Source: Candidatus Neomicrothrix sp. UBA4742 (lineage in GTDB: Bacteria > Actinomycetota > Acidimicrobiia > Acidimicrobiales > Acidimicrobilacustridaceae). Taken from it: DNA of 16,606 bases. The stretch spans positions 1-16,606 of the forward strand of contig DHIQ01000261.1 of assembly GCA_002403895.1 (NCBI GenBank), read 5' to 3'. Shown one piece after another: positions 7,813 to 15,393 of this stretch. Made by a program: the position numbers and the translations under genes. The notes under the pieces were generated by a model. That model was not told where the DNA came from, ran no database searches, and was given only the letters and a program-made list of their open reading frames with translations. Positions within the stretch are counted from its first letter, which is position 1. Each line of letters starts with the position of its first letter.

Positions 7813-9750
7813 ATGCCCAACATCGCCCCCGATCCCCTGCTCAACCCGAACGCCCCCACCGGGCCGATCGACAAGCAGTGGAACCAGCACAAGTTCGACA
7901 TGAAGCTGGTGAACCCGGGGAACAAGCGCAAGTTCGAGATCATCGTGGTCGGCACCGGCCTGGCCGGCGCCTCGGCCGCCGCCTCGATGGCCCAGCTGGG
8001 CTACAAGGTGAAGGTCTTCACGTTCCACGACTCACCCCGGCGGGCCCACTCGATCGCCGCCCAGGGTGGGATCAATGCGGCCAAGAACTACCCCAACGAC
8101 GGCGACAGCATCCACCGGCTCTTCTACGACACGGTGAAGGGCGGCGACTTCCGGGCCCGGGAGGCCAACGTCTATCGCTTGGCCCAGGTCAGCGTCGACA
8201 TCATCGACCAGTGCGTCGCCCAGGGGGTCCCCTTCGCCCGTGAGTACGGCGGTCTGCTCGACAACCGCTCGTTCGGCGGAGCCCAGGTGAGCCGCACCTT
8301 CTATGCCCGGGGCCAGACCGGCCAGCAACTCCTGCTCGGCGCCTACCAGGCCCTCGAACAGCAGGTGTCGCTGGGCAACGTGGTCATGCACACCAAGTCC
8401 GAGATGCTCGACGTGGTAGTGAAGGACGGCAAGGCCTGCGGCATCGTCACCCGCGACCTCGTGAGCGGTGAGATCTCCTCGCACTCGGCCCATGCCGTCG
8501 TGTTGGCCACGGGTGGCTACAGCAACGTCTTCTACCTGTCGACCAACGCCATGAACTGCAATGCCTCGGCGGTGTGGCGAGCCCACAAGAAGGGCGCGCT
8601 GTTCGCCAACCCGTGCTTCACCCAGATCCACCCCACCTGCATTCCGAGCAGCGACGAGTTCCAATCCAAGCTCACGCTGATGTCGGAGTCGCTGCGCAAC
8701 GATGGCCGCATCTGGGTGCCCAAGAACCCCGACGAGACCCGCTCGCCCGACCAGATCCCCGATGAGGACCGCGACTACTTTCTCGAGCGGAAGTACCCGG
8801 CCTTCGGCAACCTGGTGCCGCGCGATGTGGCCAGCCGCAACGCCAAGACCATGGTCGACAAAGGGTACGGCGTAGGTCCGCTCAAGAACTCGGTCTACCT
8901 CGACTTCGCCGACTCGATCACCCGTCTGAGCGCGCCGGTCATCGGCGAGCGCTACGGCAACCTCTTCGACATGTACGAGCGCATCACCGACGAGAACCCG
9001 TACAAGGTGCCGATGCGCATCTACCCGGCCGTCCATTACACGATGGGCGGGCTGTGGGTCGACTACAACCTCATGACCACGGTGCCCGGGCTCTACGCCA
9101 TCGGTGAGGCCAACTTCGCCGACCAGGGCGCCAACCGCCTCGGTGCCTCAGCCCTCATGCAGGGTCTGGCCGACGGCTACTTCATCCTGCCCTACACCAT
9201 CGGCGACTACCTCTCCGGCCTGCTCGGGACCCAACCGGTGCCCGTCAACGACCCCGAGTTCGCCACCGCCCAGACCGCGCTGTCGTCCGAGGTCGACAAG
9301 TGGCTGTCGGTGGGCGGGACCAAGTCGGTCGACCACTACCACCGTGAGCTGGGCAAGATCATGTGGGCCTACTGCGGCATGGCCCGCGACCGCAACGGCC
9401 TGGAAAAGGCGCTGGCCGAGATCCCCGCCCTGCGCCAGGAATTCGAGACGAACGTGCGGGTGCTCGGGTCGGCCGACAACGTCAACCAGTCACTCGAGAA
9501 GGTACAGCGGGTCGCCGACTTCTTTGAGCTCGGCGAGCTCATGTGCCGCGATGCCCTCATGCGCGAGGAGAGCTGCGGCGGCCATTTCCGGGTCGAGCAT
9601 CAGACCCCCGAGGGCGAGGCCGATCGCGACGACGAGAACTTTGCCTTCGTGGGCGCATGGCAGTGGCAGGGCCGCGACACCCCCCAGGAGCTCCACAGGG
9701 AGCCGCTCGAGTTCGAGTTCGTCCACCTCACCCAGAGGAGCTACAAGTAG
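7813..9750 (+). CDS. sdhA: Succinate dehydrogenase flavoprotein subunit
   Basis: Catalytic subunit oxidising succinate to fumarate in the TCA cycle, 645 aa, bound to the inner face of the membrane through SdhB and SdhC. The Rossmann FAD site is [10 protein letters not shown], with G47, G49 and G52. H79 in [14 protein letters not shown] is at the position of the covalent FAD-linked histidine. Substrate-site motifs are HPTCIP (H273), RDVASR (337-342, holding the proton-relay arginine position), HYTMGG (H408) and [13 protein letters not shown] (R442). The length agrees with the actinobacterial Sdh1 type (about 645 aa) and exceeds the 580-590 aa of many other SdhA proteins. It is translationally linked to sdhC, and sdhB starts 2 nt after its stop. 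A related fumarate reductase cannot be excluded from sequence alone, since both share this fold. Confidence 0.96.
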   Translation: MPNIAPDPLLNPNAPTGPIDKQWNQHKFDMKLVNPGNKRKFEIIVVGTGLAGASAAASMAQLGYKVKVFTFHDSPRRAHSIAAQGGINAAKNYPNDGDSIHRLFYDTVKGGDFRAREANVYRLAQVSVDIIDQCVAQGVPFAREYGGLLDNRSFGGAQVSRTFYARGQTGQQLLLGAYQALEQQVSLGNVVMHTKSEMLDVVVKDGKACGIVTRDLVSGEISSHSAHAVVLATGGYSNVFYLSTNAMNCNASAVWRAHKKGALFANPCFTQIHPTCIPSSDEFQSKLTLMSESLRNDGRIWVPKNPDETRSPDQIPDEDRDYFLERKYPAFGNLVPRDVASRNAKTMVDKGYGVGPLKNSVYLDFADSITRLSAPVIGERYGNLFDMYERITDENPYKVPMRIYPAVHYTMGGLWVDYNLMTTVPGLYAIGEANFADQGANRLGASALMQGLADGYFILPYTIGDYLSGLLGTQPVPVNDPEFATAQTALSSEVDKWLSVGGTKSVDHYHRELGKIMWAYCGMARDRNGLEKALAEIPALRQEFETNVRVLGSADNVNQSLEKVQRVADFFELGELMCRDALMREESCGGHFRVEHQTPEGEADRDDENFAFVGAWQWQGRDTPQELHREPLEFEFVHLTQRSYK

Positions 9751-9752
9751 CC

Positions 9753-10517
9753 ATGGATCTGCATCTCAAGATCTGGCGTCAGAACGGCCCCGACAGCCCT
9801 GGCCGGTTCGAGGACTACGACGCCGTCGGCATCAAGGACGACATGTCGTTCCTCGAGATGCTCGATGCCGTCAACGAGGGCCTGATCGAGGCCGGCCGCG
9901 AGCCCATCGTCTTCGACAGCGACTGTCGAGAGGGCATCTGCGGCACCTGTGGTGTGATGATCAACGGCCAGGCTCACGGTCCCCAGAAGGGCACGGCCAC
10001 CTGCCAATTGCACATGCGCAAGTTCCACGACGGCGAGCACATCACCATCGAGCCGTTCCGGGCCAAGTCGTTCCCCATCCTGCGCGACCTCATGGTCGAC
10101 CGCAGCCCACTCGACGCCATCATCGAGGCCGGCGGGTTCATCTCCGCCAACACCGGATCGGCCCCCGATGCCAACATCATCCCGGTGCCCAAGACGGCGG
10201 CCGACGCGGCTATGGACGCCGCCGCCTGCATCGGGTGCGGCGCCTGCGTGGCCGCCTGCCCCAACAGCGCCGGCCAGCTGTTCACGTCGGCCAAGATCGC
10301 CCACCTCAACCTGCTTCCCCAGGGGCAGGCCGAGCGTTGGAGCCGAACCGAGAACATGGTCGAGACCATGGAGGAGTTCTTCGGTTCGTGCACCAACTAC
10401 GGCGAATGCCAGGAGGCGTGCCCGAAGGAGATCTCGATCGACTTCATCGCCTACATGAACCGCGACTACATCAAGGCCAAGACCAAGAACCGCAAGCTCA
10501 TCGGCCAGAGGAAGTAG
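9753..10517 (+). CDS. sdhB: Succinate dehydrogenase iron-sulfur subunit
   Basis: Electron-transfer subunit (254 aa) carrying electrons from the FAD of SdhA to heme and quinone in SdhC. The start is ATG 9753, with GAGGAG 12 nt upstream inside the sdhA end; the frame is open further upstream but only as a shadow of sdhA. The N-terminal ferredoxin-like domain holds the [2Fe-2S] ligands C58, C63, C66 and C84 (SDCREGICGTCG). The C-terminal domain has CIGCGACVAACP (C159, C162, C165, C169) and CTNYGECQEACP (C213, C219, C223), supplying the [4Fe-4S] and [3Fe-4S] clusters. All ligands are present. It is the last gene of sdhCAB, and its stop lies 5 bp from the stop of the convergent acyl-CoA dehydrogenase gene, leaving no room for an ordinary intergenic terminator. 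Confidence 0.96.
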   Translation: MDLHLKIWRQNGPDSPGRFEDYDAVGIKDDMSFLEMLDAVNEGLIEAGREPIVFDSDCREGICGTCGVMINGQAHGPQKGTATCQLHMRKFHDGEHITIEPFRAKSFPILRDLMVDRSPLDAIIEAGGFISANTGSAPDANIIPVPKTAADAAMDAAACIGCGACVAACPNSAGQLFTSAKIAHLNLLPQGQAERWSRTENMVETMEEFFGSCTNYGECQEACPKEISIDFIAYMNRDYIKAKTKNRKLIGQRK

Positions 10518-10522
10518 GTCAT

Positions 10523-11719
10523 CTAGCTGCGGGGGACTTGGGACCAGGGTTGGTCCCGGTCGTTGCGCGGCTCGCCGGGCAGGCCGAGGACCCGCTCCCC
10601 GAGGATGTTGCGCTGGATCTCGGACGTCCCGCCCTCGATGGAGTTGGCCCGCGAACGCAGGAACATCTTGCGGGACGAACCGGGGGGACCGACCAGGCCC
10701 AGCTGCTCGGAACGGCGGTTGGTGTAGTCGTAGTCGACCAGCGCGTCGGCGCCGAGCAGGTCCACGCACAGGTTATAGATCCGCTTGTTGACCTCGGCGA
10801 ACATGAGCTTGGCGATGGACCCTTCAGGCCCAGGGTTGCCGACGCGGCGAGCCTGGCCGGCGCGGATGTTGGTGAGGCGCAACACCTCGGCCTCGATCCA
10901 TACCTTCACCAGTCGGTCTTTGACCACGTCGGTGCGGTCCTTGGCTTCCTCGTGCCAGATGCGCACGGCCTCGGAAATGGCCCCCGAGCCCTTGGCGGGC
11001 GGCCCGGAGCCCCCGCCGATGGTGGTGCGCTCGTTCATGAGCGTGGTCATCGCCACCCGCCAGCCCTCGCCCACCTCGCCGATGCGGTCCGTATCCGGGA
11101 CCCGCACCTCGGTCAGGTAGACCTCGTTGAACTCGGCCTCTCCCGTCATCTGCCGCAGCGGACGGACTTCGACGCCCGGCGCGTGCATGTCGAGGGCGAA
11201 ATACGTCATGCCCTTGTGCTTGGGGGCCTCAGGATCGGTACGGGCGATGAGCATGCCTCGGTCGGCCAGGTGCGCAAGGGTGTTCCACACCTTCTGACCG
11301 GTGATCACCCACTCGTCACCGTCGCGGACCGCCTTGGCGGCCAGGCCGGCCAGGTCGGAGCCGGCTCCCGGCTCGCTGAACAGCTGGCACCAGGCCTCCT
11401 CCCCGGTGAACATCGGCCGCAGGAGCCGTGTCCGCAGCGCTTCGTCGGCGTGGGTGACCACGGTGGGGCCCGCCATGGTGAGACCGAAGAAGTGCTTCGC
11501 CGTCGGGCTGGGGGCGCGAGCGGCCCGCAGCCGTCGGTCGACCTCACGCTGGAAGTTGGGGGCTACCTCGAGGCCACCGGAGCCGAGCGGGAAATGGACC
11601 CAGGCCAGCCCGAGGTCGTACTGGTGGCCCCGGAACTCGATGGGGTCGGTGGTGGCGGGGTCGCGCTCGGCCAGGAGTTGGTCCAGCCGCTCGGAAACGA
11701 GCGTTTCAGGGTCGGTCAC
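10523..11719 (-). CDS. Acyl-CoA dehydrogenase family protein
   Basis: FAD-dependent alpha,beta-dehydrogenation of an acyl-CoA thioester, passing electrons to ETF; 398 aa, full length for the family. The start is GTG 11719, with no Shine-Dalgarno but a TANNNT box 6 nt upstream. Motifs in order: WCQLFSEPGAGSD (110-122) and ITGQKVWNTLA (139-149) are the flavin and substrate loops of the central beta domain. The C-terminal helical domain ends in SIEGGTSEIQRNILGER, with E362 at the catalytic-base position of the IEGT-type signature, as in medium-chain enzymes. The N-terminal helical domain is short and rich in Arg and Pro around 60-72. Chain length and pathway (fatty acid, branched-chain or sterol side chain) cannot be told. 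There is no partner thiolase, hydratase or acyl-CoA ligase in the window, so it looks monocistronic. Confidence 0.93.
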   Translation of the reverse strand: MTDPETLVSERLDQLLAERDPATTDPIEFRGHQYDLGLAWVHFPLGSGGLEVAPNFQREVDRRLRAARAPSPTAKHFFGLTMAGPTVVTHADEALRTRLLRPMFTGEEAWCQLFSEPGAGSDLAGLAAKAVRDGDEWVITGQKVWNTLAHLADRGMLIARTDPEAPKHKGMTYFALDMHAPGVEVRPLRQMTGEAEFNEVYLTEVRVPDTDRIGEVGEGWRVAMTTLMNERTTIGGGSGPPAKGSGAISEAVRIWHEEAKDRTDVVKDRLVKVWIEAEVLRLTNIRAGQARRVGNPGPEGSIAKLMFAEVNKRIYNLCVDLLGADALVDYDYTNRRSEQLGLVGPPGSSRKMFLRSRANSIEGGTSEIQRNILGERVLGLPGEPRNDRDQPWSQVPRS

Positions 11720-11725
11720 GGTCGG

Positions 11726-11731
11726 AGCGTA
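11726..11731 (-). promoter_or_regulatory. -10 element of a probable leaderless promoter for the acyl-CoA dehydrogenase gene
   Basis: On the minus strand TACGCT ends exactly 6 nt before GTG 11719. No ribosome binding site is visible between them. The box overlaps the 8-bp palindrome GCGTACGC (11727-11734). No good -35 is visible at 17-18 nt. Confidence 0.45.
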
Positions 11732-11936
11732 CGCCGATCGTGACGGAGACGACCAGCCCCTCTCATGCCGCGGCGGAACTCAGTTGGGCATGGAGACCAG
11801 GTGCCACCGGCCCCGACCCTCTCCCTTGACCCGCGGGCCGTGTCCTGGTGCTCGCCTGCTCGATCCCCAGAGGACCCGCGGGGTCGACCACCGAACCGGA
11901 ACCGTTTCTGTTGGTCGAACGCGATCAGGCCGAGGA
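11732..11936. other. Gap between acyl-CoA dehydrogenase and DedA genes, with small repeats
   Basis: No supportable gene. It holds a 10-bp direct repeat GACCCGCGGG at 11828-11837 and 11873-11882, a short hairpin GACCC/GGGTC with a 3-nt loop (11873-11885), and a 7-bp inverted repeat TCGACCA/TGGTCGA (11884-11890, 11912-11918; loop 21). The hairpins lie downstream of the DedA stop on the minus strand and could contribute to termination, but no U-tract follows. Confidence 0.35.
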
Positions 11937-12599
11937 TCAGCTCGTCTCGTCGGACTGGACGACCGCCTCGATGGTCTCCGGATGACGGCGGTGACGGACG
12001 TACTCGATGGCCGCCGGGATGAGCGAGAGGGCGATGATCACCAACAGGACGTAGTCGAGGCTCGAGCCGATGGCCGGGAAGGCCTTCCCCAGCGCCCAGC
12101 CCGCCGTGAGCATCAGCGTCGCCCAGGCCACACCGCCGATGATGTTGAAGACCACGAACGTCCGGTACCGCATCTTCGAGGCGCCGGCCACGATGGGGGC
12201 GAACGTCCGGACGATAGGGACGAAACGGGCCAAGATGATCGTCTTGGAACCATGCCGCTCGAAGAACCGTTCGGCCAGCTGCAGGTGCTGCTGCTTGAAG
12301 AAGCGGGAGTCGGGCCGGCTGAACAGCGGTGGTCCCACCTTCTTGCCGAAGCCGTAGCCCACCTGGTCGCCCACGATGGCGGCGATGGCGCACCCGACGA
12401 TGAGGACGGGGAGCGGAGGCAGGACCGAGCCGGACAACAACCCGGCGGTGAACAGCAGCGAATCGCCGGGCAGGAAGAACCCGATCATGAGGCCTGACTC
12501 AGCGAACACGATGGCGAACACCACCACGGTGGCCAGGCTTCCCAGGCTTCGGAGCCGGTCTTCGGTATGGAAGACGTCGGCGAGAATGGCAGCGAGCAT
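11937..12599 (-). CDS. DedA family (VTT domain) membrane protein
   Basis: Polytopic inner-membrane protein of 220 aa, the usual length. DedA-family members include undecaprenyl-phosphate transporters and proteins needed for membrane energetics; the substrate of this one is unknown. Hydrophobic stretches lie at about 20-60, 64-82, 120-140, 148-175 and 180-198. Conserved features are FAESG (E34), FLPGDSLL (D46), GDQVGY (D78) and ARFVPIVRTFAPIVAG (R125, R131). E34, D46, R125 and R131 have the same relative spacing as the four essential residues of E. coli YqjA (E39, D51, R130, R136), so the transport core looks intact. ATG 12599 is preceded by TAGGAT at 6 nt, suggesting a leaderless promoter; the same bases offer a weak AGGA as an alternative ribosome binding site. 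It lies 48 nt after the stop of the uncharacterised gene upstream on the same strand, with a hairpin between. Confidence 0.92.
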   Translation of the reverse strand: MLAAILADVFHTEDRLRSLGSLATVVVFAIVFAESGLMIGFFLPGDSLLFTAGLLSGSVLPPLPVLIVGCAIAAIVGDQVGYGFGKKVGPPLFSRPDSRFFKQQHLQLAERFFERHGSKTIILARFVPIVRTFAPIVAGASKMRYRTFVVFNIIGGVAWATLMLTAGWALGKAFPAIGSSLDYVLLVIIALSLIPAAIEYVRHRRHPETIEAVVQSDETS

Positions 12600-12605
12600 C
12601 GGGCA

Positions 12606-12611
12606 ATCCTA
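12606..12611 (-). promoter_or_regulatory. -10 element of a probable leaderless promoter for the DedA gene
   Basis: On the minus strand TAGGAT ends 6 nt before ATG 12599, the same geometry as at 4703 and 11719. AGGA within it could alternatively be read as a weak ribosome binding site, so this is the least certain of the three. Confidence 0.35.
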
Positions 12612-12620
12612 GTGGCCGGT

Positions 12621-12645
12621 CGGGCCCGGCTCGACGCGGGGCCCG
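12621..12645 (-). terminator. GC-rich hairpin between the 316-aa protein gene and the DedA gene
   Basis: CGGGCCC (12621-12627) and GGGCCCG (12639-12645) form a perfect 7-bp stem with an 11-nt loop. It begins 2 nt after the stop of the upstream gene in the direction of transcription. There is no U-tract. Together with the -10 candidate just beyond it, it suggests that the two co-directional genes may be separate transcription units. Confidence 0.4.
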
Positions 12646-12647
12646 TG

Positions 12648-13598
12648 TCAGCGGGGGGGTTGGTTGAACTCGATCCACCCCGTACCGGAACGCCCGTCGT
12701 CGGCGTGGAACCGAGCCATGGCTCGAGGGAAACGGGCCTCGCCCCGGCCGTCCGGCGCCACCAGCAGGACCGGGGACCAGGCCAGCGGCTCCACCGTCAC
12801 CCCCAGGCCGTCGATGTCCAGCCGGGCCGCGGTGGGGATTCCCTCGGGGCCGAGCGTCGGCTCGGCGCCGAATTGATTCACCCGGGTCAGCCCACCATCG
12901 GGAGGCTGCACGTACCCGATGCCGAAAGCGCCCGAGGGGAGGGTGGTCACGGCATGCAGACGGGTGCCGTCGTCGAGGCGGAACGCGGTCCAGCACCAGG
13001 CCGGCTCCCACCAGTCCCGCACCCCCCACGAATGGTCACGCTGACCGGTGCCGTCGAGCTCGATGCGTTCGTCGCCCACCAGGATCTCCCCGTGCACTCG
13101 ACAGGGGATCTCGTAGCGGTCGAGGCCGGCTGGCCAACGAAAGGCAATGCCGTCGGTGTCCCACTCCAGGTCGAAGCCGAGCGGCGTCCGCTCGCCCCGG
13201 AGCCCGTGATACGTCTCGGCCGGGTCGTCCACGGCCACCCCGAAGGCCTCCAGTCCCAGGCTGAAATGGTCGAGGGGCGTCTCGACGTTGTGGTCCGCCC
13301 ACAGGCCATCGCTGCGCACTTCGAGGGACTCATAGCGCGACGGGAACGGCACGGCCTGGTCGATCACGGTCACCAGGGGCCGTTCGGGGCCCGCCACACA
13401 GGCCCAATACCAGATGACCCCCAGGTTCGGATAGCGCCCGATGCGGACGTACCCCCCCACGGATGCGTCGTGGCTCAAGAAATCGAAGTAGTAGGACTCG
13501 TTCCACAGCGCCTCGGGCCCGGCGGCATGGGTGCCCTCGTCGACCGGGTCGGTAGGCCCGAAGGGGAGGTCGCCGTCGGTGGGCTCCGTGTTGGCCAT
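12648..13598 (-). CDS. Uncharacterised 316-aa protein, AttH/CrtC-like beta-barrel candidate
   Basis: I do not recognise a characterised function. The sequence is soluble, rich in Trp, Tyr and Asp, and full of short beta-like stretches, with no signal peptide or membrane helix. The segment ELDGTGQRDHSWGVRDWW, around residues 180-197, is its most distinctive motif. A GxxxRDHSWGxRD pattern of this kind occurs in actinobacterial DUF7064/DUF7065-type proteins and recalls the AttH and carotenoid-hydratase CrtC double-lipocalin fold, where hydrophobic ligands are bound. That link is from memory and tentative. ATG 13598 is chosen as the only good start. The gene is divergent from the amidohydrolase gene across 70 bp and co-directional with the DedA gene. 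Neither neighbour explains it. Confidence 0.8.
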   Translation of the reverse strand: MANTEPTDGDLPFGPTDPVDEGTHAAGPEALWNESYYFDFLSHDASVGGYVRIGRYPNLGVIWYWACVAGPERPLVTVIDQAVPFPSRYESLEVRSDGLWADHNVETPLDHFSLGLEAFGVAVDDPAETYHGLRGERTPLGFDLEWDTDGIAFRWPAGLDRYEIPCRVHGEILVGDERIELDGTGQRDHSWGVRDWWEPAWCWTAFRLDDGTRLHAVTTLPSGAFGIGYVQPPDGGLTRVNQFGAEPTLGPEGIPTAARLDIDGLGVTVEPLAWSPVLLVAPDGRGEARFPRAMARFHADDGRSGTGWIEFNQPPR

Positions 13599-13606
13599 GA
13601 CCGAGC

Positions 13607-13637
13607 TTGCCAGGATTCACCCGCCGAGGCGTAGGTT
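13607..13637 (+). promoter_or_regulatory. Weak promoter candidate for the amidohydrolase gene
   Basis: TTGCCA (13607-13612) and TAGGTT (13632-13637) are separated by 19 nt, longer than ideal. This would give a leader of about 25 nt containing the AGGGGGG ribosome binding site at 13654-13660, 8 nt before ATG 13669. It lies in the only 70 bp available between the divergent genes. Confidence 0.3.
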
Positions 13638-13668
13638 GTCGGACGACACGATCAGGGGGGAACCCACG

Positions 13669-15393
13669 ATGCACGACCTCGTAATCCGCAACGGCACCGT
13701 GGTGGATGGCACCGGCGCGCCGGCCAGCCGGGCCGACGTGGCCATCGACGGGGACCGGGTGGTGGCCGTGGGCGACGTCGACGCCGACGGCCAGCGGGTC
13801 ATCGACGCCGACGGGTGCCTCGTGACCCCGGGCTTCGTCGACATCCACACCCACCTCGACGCCCAGTTGGCGTGGGACCCGATCGGGTCCTCGTCGTGCT
13901 GGCACGGCGTCACGTCGGTCGTGCTCGGCAACTGCGGCGTGACGTTCGCCCCGTGCAAGGAGGGCGACCGCGAGGAGCTGGCCGAGATGATGGAATCGGT
14001 CGAGGACATTCCCGCCGACGCCATCCTGTCCGGCCTGGCCTGGGACTGGACCACCTACGGCGAGTACCTCGACGCGGTGGAACGCTGGCCCAAGGGCATC
14101 AACGTCGGGGGCATGGTCGGCCATTGCGCCGTGCGGGTGCATGCCATGGGCGAGCGCAGTTTGTCGGAGGAGCCAGCCACCACCGAGGACATCACCGCCA
14201 TGTGCGCCCTGGTCGACGAGGCCATCGCCGCCGGGGCCCTCGGCTTCTCGACGTCGCGCACGCTGTTGCACCGGGTACCCGATGGGCGTCCGGTCCCCGG
14301 CACCTGGGCCAGGGCCGAGGAGCTCATGGCCATCGCCGACGTGATGGGCCGCCGGGGCCGGGGCGTGTTCGAGGCCGCCCCTCGGCTGGGCGAGCGCGAT
14401 CAGGACGACTACGCCGCCACCCGCACCGAGGTCGAGATGATGGCGGAGCTGACCATCTCGTCGGGCCGGCCCCTCACGTTCGGCCTGGCCCACAGCTTCC
14501 GGCGCGACGACCTCTACCAGCGGGTGCTCGAGTTCGTGGCCGAAGGCAACGCCCGCGGGGCCCGCGTCCGGCCCCAGACGACGGCTCGGGGCATCGGCAT
14601 CCTCTTCGGCCTCTCGCACCACACCCCGTTCGACGGCACGCGGTCGTGGAAGCGACTGCGCATGCTTTCCGTGGAAGAGAAACTGGCGGTCCTGCGCGAC
14701 CCCACCAGTCGGATGCAGCTCATCGAGGAGGGCGCGGAGCGGCCCGGGGACGAGTTCCTCAGCGGCACCTACGTGCTATGCGACGACACCCTCGACTACG
14801 CCCACGACCCGAACAACACCCTCACCGCGGTGGCCGCCCGTCGCGGGGTCATCCCCGTCGAGGCGTTCATCGACCTGTCACTCGAGTCCAACGGTCGGGT
14901 GCTGCTCAACTACCCGTTCCTCAACCAACGCCTCGACGCCGTGGCCGAGATGTTGGCTGACCCGAACGTCGTGATGGGGCTGGCCGACGCCGGCGCCCAC
15001 GTGGGCCAGATCATGGATGCCAGCCAACCGACATTCTTTCTCTCGACCTGGGTGCGCGACCGTGGGGTGTTCTCCATCGAAGAGGGCGTCCGGCGCTTGA
15101 CCTCCGATACCGCCGGTCTGTTCGGGATCACCGACCGGGGAGTGCTCCAGCCGGGCTCGTTTGCCGATGTGAACGTCATCGATCTCGACCGGCTGGGCGT
15201 CCACCTCCCCGAGTACGTGCACGACTTCCCCGGTGGCGCGGGTCGCTACGTCCAGGGGGCGTCGGGATACCGAGCCACCGTGGTCAACGGTCGGGTGGCG
15301 CTCAGCGACGGGGAGCACACTGGCGATCTCGCCGGGGTGGTCCTACGCAGCCGCGGCCCGTCGGTCGAGGAGACGCCTCACCCCGTGAGCTGA
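13669..15393 (+). CDS. Amidohydrolase family protein, D-aminoacylase-like
   Basis: Metal-dependent hydrolase of 574 aa; the substrate is unknown, and N-acyl-D-amino-acid deacylase is only the nearest named family. ATG 13669 is chosen for its AGGGGGG site 8 nt upstream; the frame extends 46 codons further but antisense to the divergent gene. The N-terminal strand region (VIRNGTVVDGTGAPA) and the barrel start PGFVDIHTHLDAQ give metal ligands H60 and H62. LGNCGVTFAPC supplies C89, the cysteine ligand typical of D-aminoacylases. Further conserved-looking points are GHCAVR (H152), LAHSF (H275) and ADAGAHVG with catalytic Asp D440. The C-terminal small beta domain closes with ITDRGVLQPGSFADVNVID. 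The usual His in a HxR motif near 235-250 is not apparent (GVFEAAPRLGERD instead). The protein is soluble and cytoplasmic. Its 3' end overlaps the convergent beta-helix gene by 16 bp. Confidence 0.9.
   Translation: MHDLVIRNGTVVDGTGAPASRADVAIDGDRVVAVGDVDADGQRVIDADGCLVTPGFVDIHTHLDAQLAWDPIGSSSCWHGVTSVVLGNCGVTFAPCKEGDREELAEMMESVEDIPADAILSGLAWDWTTYGEYLDAVERWPKGINVGGMVGHCAVRVHAMGERSLSEEPATTEDITAMCALVDEAIAAGALGFSTSRTLLHRVPDGRPVPGTWARAEELMAIADVMGRRGRGVFEAAPRLGERDQDDYAATRTEVEMMAELTISSGRPLTFGLAHSFRRDDLYQRVLEFVAEGNARGARVRPQTTARGIGILFGLSHHTPFDGTRSWKRLRMLSVEEKLAVLRDPTSRMQLIEEGAERPGDEFLSGTYVLCDDTLDYAHDPNNTLTAVAARRGVIPVEAFIDLSLESNGRVLLNYPFLNQRLDAVAEMLADPNVVMGLADAGAHVGQIMDASQPTFFLSTWVRDRGVFSIEEGVRRLTSDTAGLFGITDRGVLQPGSFADVNVIDLDRLGVHLPEYVHDFPGGAGRYVQGASGYRATVVNGRVALSDGEHTGDLAGVVLRSRGPSVEETPHPVS

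Noticed and set aside
9104..11743. An 879-codon plus-strand frame spanning sdhA, sdhB and the acyl-CoA dehydrogenase gene
   Set aside because: It runs out of frame through two well-recognised genes and antisense through a third, with no domain of its own.
11716..11936. Possible coding sequence after the DedA stop, in a shifted frame (reading LILGLIAFDQQKRF)
   Set aside because: It has no start or ribosome binding site of its own, and the composition turns to Arg/Gly/Pro-rich shadow-type sequence. The DedA protein already has normal length and ending, so a frameshift is not needed.
13330..14622. A 430-codon minus-strand frame across the amidohydrolase gene
   Set aside because: It is antisense to the amidohydrolase and out of frame with the 316-aa protein; no family features.
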